Shown: positions 1-9,613, counted from the first letter of the stretch. The stretch is 64,000 nucleotides of DNA from Mycobacterium adipatum (GCF_001644575.1 NZ_CP015596.1:5580001-5644000); one strand, 5' to 3'. Numbers and translations: made by a program. The notes: generated from the letters alone by a model not told the origin.

Positions 1-68
1 CATGATGCGGACGAGGCCTGACGTTATCAACCCTTGGCGATCCAACTTCTAGTGACCGAATCCCATCG

Positions 69-95
69 GTTTCACTTCGCTTCGCTCAGTGAAAC
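69..95 (-). terminator. Hairpin over the icl stop codon
   Basis: An 8-bp perfect inverted repeat (GTTTCACT at 69-76, AGTGAAAC at 88-95) with an 11-nt loop spans the last codons and stop of icl. The loop carries the TTCGCTTCGC-type motif. There is no U tract, so a terminator role is only inferred. Bases 1-68 hold nothing else that I can support. Confidence 0.3.
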
Positions 96-1372
96 TGACC
101 CTCTTCGGTCGATCCCGCCAGCGCGGTGGTCGACGAGGTGGGATCCACGGTGGTGGCGATCCGGTCGAAGTACCCGGCGCCGACCTCACGCTGGTGCTTG
201 GTGGCGGTGTAGCCGCGCTCCTCGGCGGCGAACTCGCGCTCCTGCAGTTCGACGTACGCGCTCATCTGGTTGCGGGCGTAGCCGTGGGCCAGATCGAACA
301 TCGAGTAGTTCAGGGCGTGGAAGCCGGCCAGCGTGATGAACTGGAACTTGAAGCCCATGGCGCCCAGCTCGTTCTGGAACTTCGCGATGGTCGCGTCGTC
401 CAGGTGCTGCTTCCAGTTGAACGACGGGCTGCAGTTGTAGGCCAGCATCTGATCCGGGAAGTCGGCCTTGACGGCCTCGGCGAACTTCTTGGCCAGCTCC
501 AGGTCCGGGGTACCGGTCTCCATCCAGATCAGATCGGAGTACGGGGCGTAGGCCTTGGCGCGGGCGATGCAGGGCTCCACGCCGTTCTTGACGTGGTAGA
601 AGCCTTCCTTGGTGCGCTCACCGGTGATGAACGGCTGGTCGCGCTCGTCCACGTCGGAGGTCAGCAGGGTGGCGGCCTCGGCGTCGGTGCGGGCGATGAC
701 CAGGGTCGGCACGTCGGCCACGTCGGCGGCCAGACGCGCCGAGGTCAGGGTGCGGATGTGCTGCTGGGTGGGGATCAGCACCTTGCCACCGAGGTGGCCG
801 CACTTCTTCTCCGAGGCCAGCTGGTCCTCCCAGTGCGACCCGGCGACACCGGCGGCGATCATCGCCTTCTGCAGCTCGTAGACGTTCAGCGCGCCACCGA
901 AGCCGGCCTCACCGTCGGCGACGATCGGGGCCAGCCAGTTCTCCACCGAGGTGTCCCCCTCGACCTTGGCGATCTGGTCGGCACGCAGCAGCGCGTTGTT
1001 GATCCGGCGGATGACCTGCGGCACCGAGTTGGCCGGGTACAGGCTCTGGTCGGGGTAGGTGTGGCCGGAGAGGTTCGCGTCGCCGGCGACCTGCCAACCG
1101 GACAGGTAGATGGCCTTCAGGCCCGCGCGCACCTGCTGCACGGCCTGGTTACCGGTCAATGCGCCCAGCGAGTTGACGTAGTCCATGGTGTGCAGCTGGT
1201 CCCACAGCACCTCCGCACCGCGGCGGGCCAGGGTGTTCTCCTCGACGACGTGGCCCTGCAGGGCGACGACATCCTCGGCGGAGTAGGTGCGCTCGATGCC
1301 CTTCCAGCGGGGGTTGGTGTTCCAGTCGTGCTGGATCTGCTCCGGGCTCTTCGGCGTGCCAACGGTGGACAT
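86..1372 (-). CDS. icl: Isocitrate lyase (glyoxylate shunt)
   Basis: A 428-residue isocitrate lyase of the short mycobacterial Icl1/AceA type. It splits isocitrate into glyoxylate and succinate, and in mycobacteria also acts as methylisocitrate lyase in propionate use. The catalytic KKCGHLGGK loop sits near residue 190, and the active-site region with the INPSF-like SPSFNW stretch lies near residue 318. The length matches the family. The ATG at 1372 follows a GGAG Shine-Dalgarno. It lies beside the divergent ramB regulator, the same arrangement as in M. tuberculosis, so control by carbon source through RamB is likely. Confidence 0.97.
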   Translation of the reverse strand: MSTVGTPKSPEQIQHDWNTNPRWKGIERTYSAEDVVALQGHVVEENTLARRGAEVLWDQLHTMDYVNSLGALTGNQAVQQVRAGLKAIYLSGWQVAGDANLSGHTYPDQSLYPANSVPQVIRRINNALLRADQIAKVEGDTSVENWLAPIVADGEAGFGGALNVYELQKAMIAAGVAGSHWEDQLASEKKCGHLGGKVLIPTQQHIRTLTSARLAADVADVPTLVIARTDAEAATLLTSDVDERDQPFITGERTKEGFYHVKNGVEPCIARAKAYAPYSDLIWMETGTPDLELAKKFAEAVKADFPDQMLAYNCSPSFNWKQHLDDATIAKFQNELGAMGFKFQFITLAGFHALNYSMFDLAHGYARNQMSAYVELQEREFAAEERGYTATKHQREVGAGYFDRIATTVDPTSSTTALAGSTEEGQFH

Positions 1373-1621
1373 GAGGGCTCCTATCGGTAAGGCAAACTTC
1401 AGCTTCTTGTTAACGCTGCAGTGAACTTCGCTGCGTTGCTATACCGAGGATGCCCTACTGCATATCCGCAGGTCCACCCGTTTCAGTTGCCAATTTTCTC
1501 CAATCATCCGATGGATTTTGCGAAGCTTGTTAATTGCGTTCCGGCTTGACCGGTTCAGAAACTACTCGCCGGTAAGTGGTTTTCGCTGGTCAGTACGCCC
1601 GTACTGTTAAAACCCGCGCGC
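1373..1621. promoter_or_regulatory. icl upstream region with possible RamB half-sites
   Basis: This 249-nt gap between the icl start and the end of the thioesterase gene is more AT-rich than its surroundings. It holds GGCAAACTT (1391-1399) and ATTTTGCGAA (1514-1523), which resemble the TTTGCAAA core recognised by RamB in related actinobacteria. Neither is a clean palindrome. I see no open reading frame worth calling. Confidence 0.3.
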
Positions 1622-2416
1622 TCACCGTGCGAACAGTGCGGCGACCGCCCTGGTCTCGTCGCCGACGGCATATGTGAGCGTTGTAACAGTGCGATCGGTG
1701 AGCTCCGGACCGAACTTGTCGGTCGAGCCGGCCGGATACACGTGCGAGATGATCTCCAGGTCCTCACCGAGCGCCACCGCCGAGTCGTGCTCGATGGTCA
1801 CCCGCAACGGCGCCGCAAGCAGCTCGGGCGCCTCGTGCAGATACTCCTCGACCACACTCCAGTAGACCGAGTTGTTCATGTGGTCGAACAGATCGATATC
1901 GCTGACCCGCACGGGGTACTTGCGGATGGCCACCGCGGTCTCACGGGGCCCGGGCTTGAGGTAGGCCTTCCAGCGCAGCCGGTCCACATCGGTGGTGCGC
2001 CGCAGCCCGGCCAGGAAGTCGTCGGAGATCCGGGACGGCGCCTGGGTCTCCTGGCTGAAGTTGATCCAGAACGCCTCCGACTCCATCAGGCCGCCCCGCC
2101 TGCCCTCGATGCGCACCCGCATCTCACACCACCGGTTCGACGTCCCCGAGCACCAGCGACGCAGCCGCAGGGTGTCCTTGAAGGTGATCGGCTCGATCAG
2201 GTCGATCATGGTGCGCCGCACGATCCACGCCGGATGGGTTTCCTCGTAGCCCATTTCGCGCAACTGATCCGACCCGATGTCCTGAATGTGCCGGGTGGCG
2301 GCGTCGAATTTGAGCCGGCCCGCCCGATCGATATCGGCCACCCGCAACGGCCATTGCACATCGAACACATCGGGATGCGGGTCCGGCACGGGCATCAGGG
2401 TCTTGGCCAAGGTCAT
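1622..2416 (-). CDS. Acyl-ACP thioesterase family protein (Rv0466-like)
   Basis: A 264-residue double hot-dog protein of the acyl-ACP thioesterase family, predicted to release fatty acids from acyl carrier protein or act on related acyl thioesters. Two hot-dog repeats are visible: the first contains the RRTMIDL and WCSGTSNRWCEMRVRI stretches (residues about 60-90), and the second the DIDLFDHMNNSVYW motif near residue 175, typical of the family's catalytic Asn/His region. I chose the ATG at 2416. It gives the length I recall for the M. tuberculosis protein, and the upstream ATG at 2461 lies inside the ramB operator. It is divergent from ramB. Confidence 0.85.
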   Translation of the reverse strand: MTLAKTLMPVPDPHPDVFDVQWPLRVADIDRAGRLKFDAATRHIQDIGSDQLREMGYEETHPAWIVRRTMIDLIEPITFKDTLRLRRWCSGTSNRWCEMRVRIEGRRGGLMESEAFWINFSQETQAPSRISDDFLAGLRRTTDVDRLRWKAYLKPGPRETAVAIRKYPVRVSDIDLFDHMNNSVYWSVVEEYLHEAPELLAAPLRVTIEHDSAVALGEDLEIISHVYPAGSTDKFGPELTDRTVTTLTYAVGDETRAVAALFAR

Positions 2417-2440
2417 GGATTCCAATATGGTCTGCGAAGA

Positions 2441-2461
2441 ATGCAAAGCCAACCTTTGCAT
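2441..2461. promoter_or_regulatory. Probable RamB operator between ramB and the thioesterase gene
   Basis: Perfect 8-bp inverted repeat ATGCAAAG / CTTTGCAT (2441-2448 and 2454-2461) with a 5-nt spacer. It matches the TTTGCA-type core known for RamB binding in corynebacteria and mycobacteria. It sits directly upstream of the ramB -10 box, a position that fits autorepression and control of the divergent gene. Confidence 0.65.
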
Positions 2462-2467
2462 CCTTGA

Positions 2468-2473
2468 CTAGGC
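2468..2473 (+). promoter_or_regulatory. -10 box of leaderless ramB transcript
   Basis: TAGGCT fits the mycobacterial TANNNT consensus and ends 7 nt before the GTG at 2481, so transcription would begin at the start codon. Confidence 0.55.
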
Positions 2474-2480
2474 TGTCTTG

Positions 2481-3911
2481 GTGTCCAAGACCTACGTCGG
2501 ATCACGGGTACGCCAGCTCCGCCGGGAGCGCGGCTTCAGCCAGGCCGCGCTGGCGCAGATGCTGGACATCTCGCCGAGCTATCTCAACCAGATCGAGCAC
2601 GATGTGCGTCCCCTGACGGTCGCCGTGCTGTTGCGCATCACCGAGGTCTTCGGGGTCGACGCCACCTTCTTCGCCTCCCAGGACGACACCAGGCTGGTGG
2701 CCGAATTGCGTGAGGTGACCCTGGACCGCGATCTCGACATCGCCGTCGACCCGGCCGAACTCGCCGATATCGTCAGCGCCCACCCGGCGATCGCGCGCGC
2801 CATGGTCAGCCTGCACCAGCGCTACCGGCTGACCACCACCCAGCTCGCCGCCGTCTCCGAGGGCCGATTCGGGGCGTCCGAATCCGGGTCCGGCGCGATC
2901 ACCATGCCGCACGAGGAGGTCCGCGACTACTTCTACCAGCGGCAGAACTATCTGCACGAACTCGACACCGCCGCCGAGGACCTCACCATCAGGATGCGCA
3001 TGCACCGCGCCGAACTGACCCGCGAGCTGTCCGACCGTCTGACCCGGGTGCACGGGGTGCGCATCGTCCGCCGCACCGATCTGGGCGATCCGGTGTTGCA
3101 CCGGTTCGACACCGCGACCCGCACGCTGGAGATCGGCGGTCACCTCGCCAGCGGCCAGTACGTCTTCAAGCTGGCCGCCGAGCTGGGCTACCTGGAGTTC
3201 GGCGACCTGATCGACAAGCTCGTCGACGAGGGCAAGTTCACCAGCGAGGAATCCCGCACGCTGGCCAAGCTGGGGCTGGCCAACTACGTCGCCGCGGCCA
3301 CCGTGCTGCCCTACCGCCAGTTCCACGACGTCGCCGAGAACTTCCGCTACGACGTCGAACGGCTCTCGGCGTTCTACGCGGTGTCCTACGAGACGATCGC
3401 GCATCGGCTGTCCACCCTGCAGCGGCCGTCCATGCGCGGGGTGCCCCTGTCCTTCGTCCGGGTCGACCGAGCCGGAAACATGTCGAAACGGCAGTCCGCC
3501 ACCGGATTTCACTTCTCCTCGTCCGGCGGCACCTGCCCGCTGTGGAACGTCTACGAGACGTTCGCCAACCCCGGCAAGATCCTGGTGCAGATCGCCCAGA
3601 TGCCCGACGGCCGCGACTACATGTGGGTGGCGCGCACGGTGGAGCGCCGCCCGTCGCGCTACGGCCAGCCGGGCAAGACCTTCGCGATCGGCCTGGGCTG
3701 TGAGCTCCGGCATGCCCACCGACTGGTGTACTCCGAGGGACTGGACCTCTCCGGCGGTCCGAACGCGACGACCGCGACCCCGATCGGTGCCGGTTGCCGG
3801 GTGTGCGAACGGGACAACTGCCCGCAGCGCGCGTTCCCGGCCCTGGGCAAAGCGCTCGACCTCGACGAGCACCGCAGCACGGTGTCTCCGTATCTGGTGA
3901 AGAACAGCTGA
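2481..3911 (+). CDS. ramB: Transcriptional regulator RamB (XRE family)
   Basis: A 476-residue regulator of acetate and glyoxylate metabolism that controls isocitrate lyase genes in mycobacteria and corynebacteria. An XRE-type helix-turn-helix occupies residues about 7-62 (FSQAALAQML and SYLNQIEHD). A middle DUF955-like region follows, without a metallopeptidase HExxH motif. The C-terminal DUF2083-like domain carries clustered cysteines (CRVCERDNC near residue 440). The GTG at 2481 is preferred to the in-frame TTG at 2478 because the protein then begins MSKTYVGSRVRQLR, as I recall for orthologues, and the -10 box predicts a leaderless mRNA from there. Confidence 0.95.
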   Translation: MSKTYVGSRVRQLRRERGFSQAALAQMLDISPSYLNQIEHDVRPLTVAVLLRITEVFGVDATFFASQDDTRLVAELREVTLDRDLDIAVDPAELADIVSAHPAIARAMVSLHQRYRLTTTQLAAVSEGRFGASESGSGAITMPHEEVRDYFYQRQNYLHELDTAAEDLTIRMRMHRAELTRELSDRLTRVHGVRIVRRTDLGDPVLHRFDTATRTLEIGGHLASGQYVFKLAAELGYLEFGDLIDKLVDEGKFTSEESRTLAKLGLANYVAAATVLPYRQFHDVAENFRYDVERLSAFYAVSYETIAHRLSTLQRPSMRGVPLSFVRVDRAGNMSKRQSATGFHFSSSGGTCPLWNVYETFANPGKILVQIAQMPDGRDYMWVARTVERRPSRYGQPGKTFAIGLGCELRHAHRLVYSEGLDLSGGPNATTATPIGAGCRVCERDNCPQRAFPALGKALDLDEHRSTVSPYLVKNS

Positions 3912-3947
3912 GCGGTTCGGCGCAACCGCCCAGCGGGGGTTGCCACC

Positions 3948-3953
3948 TAGACT
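3948..3953 (+). promoter_or_regulatory. -10 box of leaderless AhpD-like gene
   Basis: TAGACT, 7 nt before the GTG at 3961. It indicates a separate leaderless transcript downstream of ramB. Confidence 0.5.
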
Positions 3954-3960
3954 CGTGCGG

Positions 3961-4518
3961 GTGAGCGCAGACGAGACGACGGCCCCGCCACGCATCCCGC
4001 CCGGCGGTCTCCGCGAACTGGGCCCACTCAACTGGGCCATCGCCAAGATCGGCGCCAACCGGATCAGGGCCCCGAAGTTCCACCTGATGAATGTGCTGGG
4101 CCAGCACCGGCTGCTGTTCTTGGCCTGGTTGCCGTTCTCCGGATATCTGCTCTATGCGGGCAAGCTGAGCCGCCAGGACGCCGAGCTGGTGATCCTGCGC
4201 GTCGGGCATCTGCGGGGCAGCGAGTACGAACTGCAGCAGCACCGCAGGCTGGCCCGCAGCCGCGGGCTCGACGCCGACGTCCAGGCAGCCATCTTCGAGG
4301 GCCCCGACGCGCCGGGCCTGGCGCCGCACCAGCGGACTCTGGTCACCGCGACCGACGAGTTCGTCATCACCCGGTCCATGTCGGCCGAGACGTGGGCCGC
4401 CCTGTCCAAGCTCTACAACCGCGCTCAGATCATCGAATTCTGCACCCTCGCTGGGCAATACGATGCGCTGGCGGCCACCATGGCGACGCTGCGCATCCCC
4501 CTGGACTTCCCGGACTAG
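3961..4518 (+). CDS. Carboxymuconolactone decarboxylase / AhpD-like family protein
   Basis: A 185-residue alpha-helical protein of the CMD/AhpD superfamily (Rv0464c-like). The core ELVILRVGHLRGSEYELQQH (residues about 72-91) is the family signature with the conserved Glu/His pair. The AhpD CxxC redox pair is absent, so peroxidase-partner activity is not supported. The GTG at 3961 is chosen for the leaderless promoter just upstream. Its stop overlaps the stop of the convergent reductase gene by 3 nt. Confidence 0.8.
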   Translation: MSADETTAPPRIPPGGLRELGPLNWAIAKIGANRIRAPKFHLMNVLGQHRLLFLAWLPFSGYLLYAGKLSRQDAELVILRVGHLRGSEYELQQHRRLARSRGLDADVQAAIFEGPDAPGLAPHQRTLVTATDEFVITRSMSAETWAALSKLYNRAQIIEFCTLAGQYDALAATMATLRIPLDFPD

Positions 4519-5615
4519 CCGGGGATGCGCGGGTCCCTGCGCACCCGCGGGTTGGCGTCGTCGATGAGCACACCCGGCTCGGCGTCACACACCGGGCCGA
4601 TCGCATCGATGACGGCACGCACCGACATCATGGTGACGGGATTGTGTAGCTCCAGCAGTTCGTATTCGAGCTGGGTCCGCAATTTCGACGCCGTGCCGGT
4701 GACCTCGATCGTGTAGGTGACCAGGCCCTGGTTCCAGTTCCCGAAAGGTAGGTCGTCACCGTGGAACGCGTTGGGGGCGCCCAGGAACCACACCTCTTCG
4801 TTGGTCGCGACGCATGCCGCACCGACGAAAGCCTTAGTCACCAGATGCAACGCGGCCACCGTTCCCGCGTCGATGGTGATCGACGGTAGCTCCAGCCGCG
4901 CGGCGGCCGGGCGGGCGAACACCTGGTTCTCGATCCGCACGTCGTCACTGCCGGTGAGCGAGAATGCGAGGTTGGCGACGGTGTCGCCGTAGTACATGTC
5001 GCCGTAGCGCGCCAACATGTTTTCCGCCGAGATCGCGTCGGGGTCACTGCCGAAGCCGATCGCGGCCAGTCCGCCCCACATGTCGGCGGGTGCCCCGGAG
5101 AAGTCCAGCGCCTCGATCGTTCTGATGTGCTGCGCATCGCCGAGGCCGGCAGCCAGCGTCATCGCGACTCGCTCGGTCAAATAGGAGGGGTGCACGCCGC
5201 CGCCGTACAGCGACGACCTTCCGGCCAGTGCCGCCTGCTGCAGCCGCTGCGCCGATTGCCGTTTCTCCGACGCCGAGTTCGATCGGGCGACATGGTGATA
5301 GCCGACCGTGGCGATCACGTTCTTCCCGGACTCCAGCATTGCGATCACGTCGTCATCGAGACCTGCGGTCAGCGCAGAGACCGCACACGTCAGAACGACG
5401 ACATCCGCGTCGAGGGCGAGCAGATCCACACTCGAGCACGTCGCCAAGACACCGCACGGCCCGACGCCGGCCAACTCACCGGCGTCGCGACCCTCCTTGT
5501 CGGGGTTGAACACTTTCACCCCGACGAGCTCGAGGTCCTTGTCGGCGAGCACGCCGGCTATCACCGATGCCCCGACCTCACCCGGACCCCACACGATCAC
5601 GCGACGACGTTCCAC
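4515..5615 (-). CDS. Dihydrodipicolinate-reductase-like NAD(P)-binding oxidoreductase
   Basis: A 366-residue protein with an N-terminal Rossmann motif (VIVWGPGEVG, residues 6-15) and the overall plan of the dihydrodipicolinate reductase / 2,4-diaminopentanoate dehydrogenase superfamily. It contains a GGVHPSYL stretch near residue 138 in the presumed substrate region. The true substrate is unknown. Lysine biosynthesis is unlikely, since DapB is shorter. Start is the GTG at 5615, 6 nt after a GGAGG that is itself part of a large palindrome. A TetR gene lies directly upstream on the same strand and probably controls it. The pair interrupts the conserved order of ramB-linked genes and lpdC. Confidence 0.65.
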   Translation of the reverse strand: MERRRVIVWGPGEVGASVIAGVLADKDLELVGVKVFNPDKEGRDAGELAGVGPCGVLATCSSVDLLALDADVVVLTCAVSALTAGLDDDVIAMLESGKNVIATVGYHHVARSNSASEKRQSAQRLQQAALAGRSSLYGGGVHPSYLTERVAMTLAAGLGDAQHIRTIEALDFSGAPADMWGGLAAIGFGSDPDAISAENMLARYGDMYYGDTVANLAFSLTGSDDVRIENQVFARPAAARLELPSITIDAGTVAALHLVTKAFVGAACVATNEEVWFLGAPNAFHGDDLPFGNWNQGLVTYTIEVTGTASKLRTQLEYELLELHNPVTMMSVRAVIDAIGPVCDAEPGVLIDDANPRVRRDPRIPG

Positions 5616-5621
5616 TTGCAG

Positions 5622-5661
5622 CCTCCATATAATTGTTTGTGTTCGAACAACTATATGGAGG
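5622..5661 (-). promoter_or_regulatory. Large palindrome covering the reductase ribosome binding site
   Basis: Two 18-nt arms (5622-5639 and 5644-5661) pair at 16 of 18 positions around a 4-nt loop. At the centre is the perfect 10-bp palindrome TGTTCGAACA. On the minus strand one arm ends in the GGAGG ribosome binding site of the reductase gene (5626-5622) and the other begins with its complement CCTCC. The element could be a TetR operator, an RNA hairpin hiding the binding site, or both. A further AGTTGTTCG half-site occurs at 5681-5689. Confidence 0.65.
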
Positions 5662-5694
5662 ATGTCGGGTCGTGGGAAGTAGTTGTTCGCGCGG

Positions 5695-6300
5695 CTACGG
5701 TGCGAGCGTTGCTCTCAACCTGCCCATCCAGGCCATCAAGGTGCCCGGCAGATCGAAGTTCTCCGGATCGACCGTCCAGAGGTAGGCGAACCCGATGACG
5801 GTGGCCAGCATCTCGCGGCTCTGCCCGATCGGGTCCACATCGGCGGCGACGGTCGCATCCCGCTTACCCGCCTCGACCGCGGAGCGGATCTGGGCCACCG
5901 ATTCGTCAAGCCACCGATTGACTCGCTGCCGCAGAAGATCATCGGCCTGCGCGGCCTCGAAATTCAGCGCAAACATCGCACGCAGCAACACTGGATCCTC
6001 GACAGCGAAGGTGTGCAGCAGTCTCGCCACGGCCAGGACGCGGTCCAGCCCCGACGCCTCAGGCTCGTCGATGCCCCGCAGCCGGGTCTCGTACAGCGTG
6101 GACAGGATCGAGTCGACCAGTGCCTCTTTGGTGCCGTACCGCACCCTGACCATGTCCCGGCTGTAGCCGGCCCGCAGGCCGATCTCCTGAGCGGTGGTGG
6201 CGGCATACCCCTTTTCGGCGATCAAGGCGACGGCGGCGTCCGCCAGCCGACGCGCCGACTCTTCAACCCGCTGCTTCTGCGTCCGTCGCTGCTTGTCCAT
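5695..6300 (-). CDS. TetR family transcriptional regulator
   Basis: A 201-residue TetR repressor. The N-terminal helix-turn-helix (residues about 15-60) shows the usual AVALIAEKGYAATT and EIGLRAGYSRDMVRVRYGTKEAL pattern. The C-terminal ligand domain is unassigned. ATG at 6300. It lies 79 nt upstream of the reductase gene on the same strand with the palindrome between them, so it is the likely regulator of that gene. The effector is unknown. Confidence 0.88.
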   Translation of the reverse strand: MDKQRRTQKQRVEESARRLADAAVALIAEKGYAATTAQEIGLRAGYSRDMVRVRYGTKEALVDSILSTLYETRLRGIDEPEASGLDRVLAVARLLHTFAVEDPVLLRAMFALNFEAAQADDLLRQRVNRWLDESVAQIRSAVEAGKRDATVAADVDPIGQSREMLATVIGFAYLWTVDPENFDLPGTLMAWMGRLRATLAP

Positions 6301-6328
6301 CAGTCAGTCACGCCAACAGACCCGCAGG

Positions 6329-6604
6329 TCAGAGGTAGGTCACGCCCAGCACGATGACCGTGAACAACAACGGCGCGACCGGTAGCGACCACAGGAATGC
6401 CGTCCATACCTGATCCTTGCGCTGGTACGCCCGCCACCCGAGCCAGGCGATGACACCGGCGGACACGGTGATCACGGCGGAGGTGATGAGCACCCAGAAG
6501 CTCACCTCGCTGGTGTTGATCGCCAACGAGATGGCCAGCAACCACAGCATGTGCCCGACCACCAGCCCGCCGATGGCGGCGACGATCACTGCCCGCGACG
6601 GCAC
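6329..6604 (-). CDS. Small membrane protein (Rv0463-like)
   Basis: A 91-residue protein with three predicted membrane segments (residues about 5-27, 33-52 and 66-88) and no soluble domain. I chose the GTG at 6604, 5 nt after the lpdC stop, because upstream codons in the frame lie within lpdC and are not protein-like. It follows lpdC as in M. tuberculosis and is probably co-transcribed with it. Function unknown. Confidence 0.75.
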   Translation of the reverse strand: MPSRAVIVAAIGGLVVGHMLWLLAISLAINTSEVSFWVLITSAVITVSAGVIAWLGWRAYQRKDQVWTAFLWSLPVAPLLFTVIVLGVTYL

Positions 6605-6609
6605 GTGCG

Positions 6610-8004
<1,395 letters not shown>

Positions 8005-8011
8005 GAACACC

Positions 8012-8017
8012 ACCCTA
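8012..8017 (-). promoter_or_regulatory. -10 box of leaderless lpdC transcript
   Basis: On the minus strand TAGGGT ends 7 nt before the GTG at 8004. It supports this GTG over upstream in-frame starts. Confidence 0.5.
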
Positions 8018-8146
8018 TCGGGGCGCGCGTTTGACTGCGGACCGGTCCGGGTAACCGCATCCGGGCATTCCGGACCTATCCGTACCGGCACCGGCTACGA
8101 ATGCCTGGCGATGTGTCGCGCCGCGACAAAACGAGGGGGACCGAGC

Positions 8147-9013
8147 ATGCCGAACAAACTCACACCGCATTTCGACGACGTCCAGGCTCACTATGACCTG
8201 TCCGATGACTTCTTCCGGCTTTTCCTCGACCCCACCCAGACCTACAGCTGCGCCTACTTCGAACGCGATGACATGACGTTGGAACAAGCGCAGCTGGCCA
8301 AGATCGACCTGGCGTTGGGCAAGCTGGGACTGCAGCCGGGAATGACGCTGCTGGACGTCGGCTGCGGCTGGGGGGCGACCATGCGCCGGGCGGTCGAACG
8401 CTACGACGTCAACGTCGTCGGCCTGACACTGTCGAAGAACCAGGCCGCCCACGTGCAGCGCAGCTTCGAGGCGATGGACAGCCCACGCGAGCGCCGCGTC
8501 CTGCTTCAGGGGTGGGAGCAGTTCAGCGAACCCGTCGACCGGATCGTGTCCATCGGAGCCTTCGAGCACTTCGGCTTCGACCGCTACCCGGATTTCTTCC
8601 GGATGGCGTACGACGCGCTGCCCGATGACGGCGTCATGCTGCTGCACACCATCTGCGCGTTCAATCCCGCCAAGGCCAAGGAAGCCGGCATCCCGGTCAC
8701 CTTCGAGCTGGCCCGGTTTGTGAAGTTCATCATCACCGAGATCTTCCCCGGCGGCCGGTTGCCGTCGGTGGAGATGGTCAGGGAGAAGTCCGCCGAGGGC
8801 GGCTTCACGTTGACCCGCGAGCAGTCGCTGCAGCTGCACTACGCCCGGACGCTCGACCTGTGGGCCGAAGCCCTGCAGGCCCACCGCGACGAGGCCATCA
8901 AGGTGCAGTCCGAAGAGGTCTACGAGCGCTACATGAAGTACCTCACCGGCTGCGCGAAACTGTTCCGGGCGCGTCAGACCGATGTCGTGCAGTTCACCCT
9001 GGCGAAAGGCTGA
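8147..9013 (+). CDS. Mycolic acid cyclopropane-synthase family methyltransferase
   Basis: A 288-residue SAM-dependent methyltransferase of the CmaA/PcaA/MmaA family, which modifies double bonds in meromycolate chains. It has the N-terminal family start (HFDDVQAHYDLSDDFF), SAM motif I LLDVGCGWG near residue 66, the substrate region TYSCAYFERDDMTLEQAQ (residues about 33-50), and GAFEHFGFDRY near residue 137. It looks closest to PcaA/MmaA proteins, but the exact activity cannot be assigned by eye. The ATG at 8147 follows GAGGGGGA. A single copy beside lpdC is not the M. tuberculosis arrangement as I recall it. Confidence 0.88.
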   Translation: MPNKLTPHFDDVQAHYDLSDDFFRLFLDPTQTYSCAYFERDDMTLEQAQLAKIDLALGKLGLQPGMTLLDVGCGWGATMRRAVERYDVNVVGLTLSKNQAAHVQRSFEAMDSPRERRVLLQGWEQFSEPVDRIVSIGAFEHFGFDRYPDFFRMAYDALPDDGVMLLHTICAFNPAKAKEAGIPVTFELARFVKFIITEIFPGGRLPSVEMVREKSAEGGFTLTREQSLQLHYARTLDLWAEALQAHRDEAIKVQSEEVYERYMKYLTGCAKLFRARQTDVVQFTLAKG

Positions 9014-9120
9014 GCCGGCTACCGTTGCAGCAGTGCCGAATCCAGGCCGACGTGCTCGGCAACGGTATCGGGACGACGAGAACCCCTCGGGGGTCTGACC
9101 GAACCACGCGGGGAAGATCT

Positions 9121-9591
9121 TCAGCCCACGCGCGGTGGAACCGGGCAAGCCTCTTCCGCTTCGGCGACGATGCAGGTCTGGGTGGCCTCCGGCCGGGTCC
9201 CGGCCTCGTACTGCGCACCGGTGATCGGTGCCGCCAGTTCGGCGGTCTCCTGGTCGGTGAACACCCGGCCGCGACTCAGGAACCGCATTCCTTCGGGGGA
9301 TTCCAGGCTGAACCCACCCCCGCGGCCCGGCACCACATCGATCACCAACTGGGTGTGCTTCCAGGCGTCGAACTGCGGGCCGGAGATCCACACCGGCACC
9401 CCGTCGCCGACGTCGAGCACACCGAGCAGGATGTCGCGGTCACCGACGATGAAGTCGCCGGCCGGGTAACACATCGGCGAGGAGCCGTCGCAGCAGCCAC
9501 CGGACTGATGAAACATCAAGGCCCCGTGTCGGTTCTGCAGCGTGCGCAACAGGTCCGCGGCAGCCGCGGTGATCAGGGCTCGGCTGGTCAT
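9121..9591 (-). CDS. DUF779 protein (aldehyde dehydrogenase-associated)
   Basis: A 156-residue DUF779 protein (Rv0459-like). It carries the conserved cysteine cluster FHQSGGCCDGSSPMC near residues 28-42, which may bind metal. In many bacteria this gene follows an aldehyde dehydrogenase gene; here the neighbours are a cyclopropane-synthase homologue and a peptidase. It is divergent from the peptidase gene, with a leaderless promoter between them. Function is not established. Confidence 0.82.
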   Translation of the reverse strand: MTSRALITAAAADLLRTLQNRHGALMFHQSGGCCDGSSPMCYPAGDFIVGDRDILLGVLDVGDGVPVWISGPQFDAWKHTQLVIDVVPGRGGGFSLESPEGMRFLSRGRVFTDQETAELAAPITGAQYEAGTRPEATQTCIVAEAEEACPVPPRVG

Positions 9592-9597
9592 GTGCCC

Positions 9598-9603
9598 AGG
9601 CTA
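9598..9603 (-). promoter_or_regulatory. -10 box of leaderless DUF779 transcript
   Basis: On the minus strand TAGCCT ends 6 nt before the ATG at 9591. Confidence 0.45.
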
Positions 9604-9613
9604 CGCGCACGGT

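Noticed and set aside
89..1390. Long open frame on the plus strand across the whole icl gene
   Set aside because: Antisense shadow of high-GC codon use. The product is Arg/Gly/Val-rich with no family features. Similar antisense frames over lpdC, groEL2, the ppk2-aldehyde dehydrogenase region and the Mrp genes were dropped for the same reason.
2417..2461. Upstream ATG (2461) as start of the thioesterase gene
   Set aside because: The extra 15 residues are not protein-like and the ATG is part of the RamB operator repeat; ATG 2416 gives the expected length.
9082..9094. ACCCC/GGGGT hairpin as a terminator after the methyltransferase gene
   Set aside because: The 5-bp stem has no U tract and is expected often by chance at this GC content.
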